Part shown: piece after piece, positions 13,169 through 13,938 of the stretch | Position numbering within the stretch: the first letter of the stretch is position 1 | Layout: each line of letters opens with the position of its first letter | Source of the DNA: a bacterium | GTDB lineage: Bacteria; JAMCPX01 | Direction of reading: 5' to 3' | Assembly: GCA_021792615.1 (NCBI GenBank) | Contig: JAJYUJ010000050.1 | Coordinates: 1 to 13,938 of the forward strand | DNA: 13,938 bases | Position numbers and translations under genes: made by a program | The notes under the pieces: model-generated | The model's database searches: none | Told to the model about the DNA's origin: nothing | Seen by the model: only the letters and a program-made list of their open reading frames with translations

Positions 13169-13199
13169 TTGACAACATGCAGGGGACTGTCTACATAAG
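13169..13199 (+). promoter_or_regulatory. Weak promoter candidate for the glycosylase gene
   Basis: A perfect TTGACA (13169-13174) is followed 19 bases later by CATAAG (13194-13199), four of six to the -10 consensus. A start near 13206 would leave a leader of about 36 bases to the ATG at 13242. The spacing is at the long end, so this is tentative. Confidence 0.35.
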
Positions 13200-13241
13200 C
13201 GATATACTATGGAGGCATCCAAGGAACCGGGAATCCAAACA

Positions 13242-13938
13242 ATGAGCGGTATAATCAATAAAGTCCGTCATGAGCTGAAACAAAGCAGCGACAAGAAGAC
13301 ACTGATAAGCAGCCAGCGTTTTTTCAAGGAAAAGATCAGGTCGCATGGCGTGAAGACACCGGTTGTAATAAAGATCGGAAAAAAATACTTGAAAGAAATC
13401 AAAGACAAAAAGAAAACCGTCGTTTTTGATTTATGCGAAGAGCTCTGGAGATCGGGCTACATGGAAGAATCATTTATCGCATGCCTCTGGGCTTATTCTG
13501 TCCGCAAGGATTTCGCACCGGAGGATTTTAAAGTATTCGAAAAATGGGTAAACAATTTCGTCGGCAACTGGGCATCGTGCGATACACTCTGCAATCATAC
13601 AATCGGCGCTTTTGTGGAAATGTATCCAGAATATGTTTCGGGTTTAAAAAATTGGGCTTCATCGAAAAACCGCTGGATGCGCCGGGCCTCTGCGGTATCG
13701 CTCATTGTCCCTGCAAAACAAGGAAAGTTTTTGAAGGATATTCTGGAGATTGCCGGCATCCTGCTTTTGGATCGGGACGACCTGGTACAAAAGGGTTATG
13801 GCTGGCTGCTCAAGGCGGCCAGCCATACACACCGGAAAGAAATTTTTGATTACATCATGAGAAAAAAGACAATCATGCCCCGTACGGCTCTGCGGTATGC
13901 CATTGAAAAAATGCCCAAAAGACTCAAGAAAAAAGCTA
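13242..13938 (+). CDS. AlkD-like DNA alkylation repair glycosylase (cut at right edge)
   Basis: An open frame of 232 residues runs off the right edge with no stop seen. It has the all-helical HEAT-like pattern of the AlkD family, which removes 3-methyl- and 7-methyl-purines from DNA. Key residues fall almost exactly where I recall them in Bacillus cereus AlkD (Trp109, Asp113, Arg148, Trp187): NWASCDTLC gives Trp110 and Asp114, RWMRRASAVS gives Arg147-Arg148, and YGWLLKAAS gives Trp188, with Lys where an Arg commonly follows. AlkD proteins are about 230 residues, so nearly all of the gene is present. The ATG at 13242 is preferred. An in-frame ATG at 13209 adds 11 residues but would overlap the predicted transcription start. 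Neither start has a strong ribosome-binding site. Confidence 0.88.
   Translation, partial: MSGIINKVRHELKQSSDKKTLISSQRFFKEKIRSHGVKTPVVIKIGKKYLKEIKDKKKTVVFDLCEELWRSGYMEESFIACLWAYSVRKDFAPEDFKVFEKWVNNFVGNWASCDTLCNHTIGAFVEMYPEYVSGLKNWASSKNRWMRRASAVSLIVPAKQGKFLKDILEIAGILLLDRDDLVQKGYGWLLKAASHTHRKEIFDYIMRKKTIMPRTALRYAIEKMPKRLKKKA

Noticed and set aside
13544-13849. 101-codon + strand ORF near the right edge
   Set aside because: It is out of frame with the AlkD-like gene, which has its catalytic residues at the expected positions across the same bases.
1-13938. CRISPR arrays, tRNA or rRNA genes, intact insertion sequences
   Set aside because: None was seen on reading both strands: no regularly spaced repeats, no cloverleaf-type sequence and no transposase motif.

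Overview
The window is dominated by a Tad/Flp (type IVb) pilus locus on the + strand, about 2.0-11.7 kb. It is flanked on the left by an unrelated periplasmic-protein gene and a small lipoprotein gene, and on the right by a short AT-rich accessory segment (TIR-like gene, PIN-domain gene, broken acetyltransferase) and a DNA-glycosylase gene cut by the window edge. Signal peptides, a secretin and an outer-membrane-type C-terminus indicate a didermic (Gram-negative) bacterium. The FHA-CpaF fusion, the several TadE/TadG-like minor pilins and the family of the Trp/Arg-rich periplasmic protein fit a deltaproteobacterial (Desulfobacterota) or related lineage. That placement is inference, because no marker gene is present.

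Layout. 1-121: tail of a gene. 279-1043: secreted Trp/Arg-rich protein with C-terminal Gln-rich repeats, closed by a strong terminator (1077-1106). 1107-1444: no intact gene, but a minus-strand relic of an outer-membrane beta-barrel C-terminus and a near-consensus promoter. 1445-1882: TPR-type lipoprotein. 2058-11702: flp pilin, TadE-like protein, TadG-like protein, second TadE-like protein, an unrecognised membrane-anchored protein, a 58-residue Flp-like pseudopilin, then cpaB, cpaC, FHA-cpaF, tadB and tadC. Most neighbours from 2418 on are a few bases apart or overlap, so this looks like one transcription unit. 11794-12773: TIR-like membrane protein and PIN-domain protein overlapping by one base. 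12775-13137: GNAT acetyltransferase pseudogene. 13242 to the end: AlkD-like DNA glycosylase.

How the genes work together. CpaF powers the inner-membrane platform TadB/TadC, which assembles Flp pilin. CpaC is the outer-membrane channel and CpaB its periplasmic partner. The TadE/TadG-like proteins and the mini-pilin are likely minor pilins or assembly factors. No prepilin peptidase (TadV/CpaA) and no TadZ/CpaE gene lies in the window, so these must be encoded elsewhere or be dispensable.

The most interesting points are: (i) two different palindromic repeat elements lie in frame inside the leader segments of the two TadE-like proteins, just before the predicted prepilin-peptidase sites; (ii) the TIR-TM plus PIN pair, which resembles a compact defence or toxin cassette; and (iii) the unusually short second pilin-like gene inside the operon.
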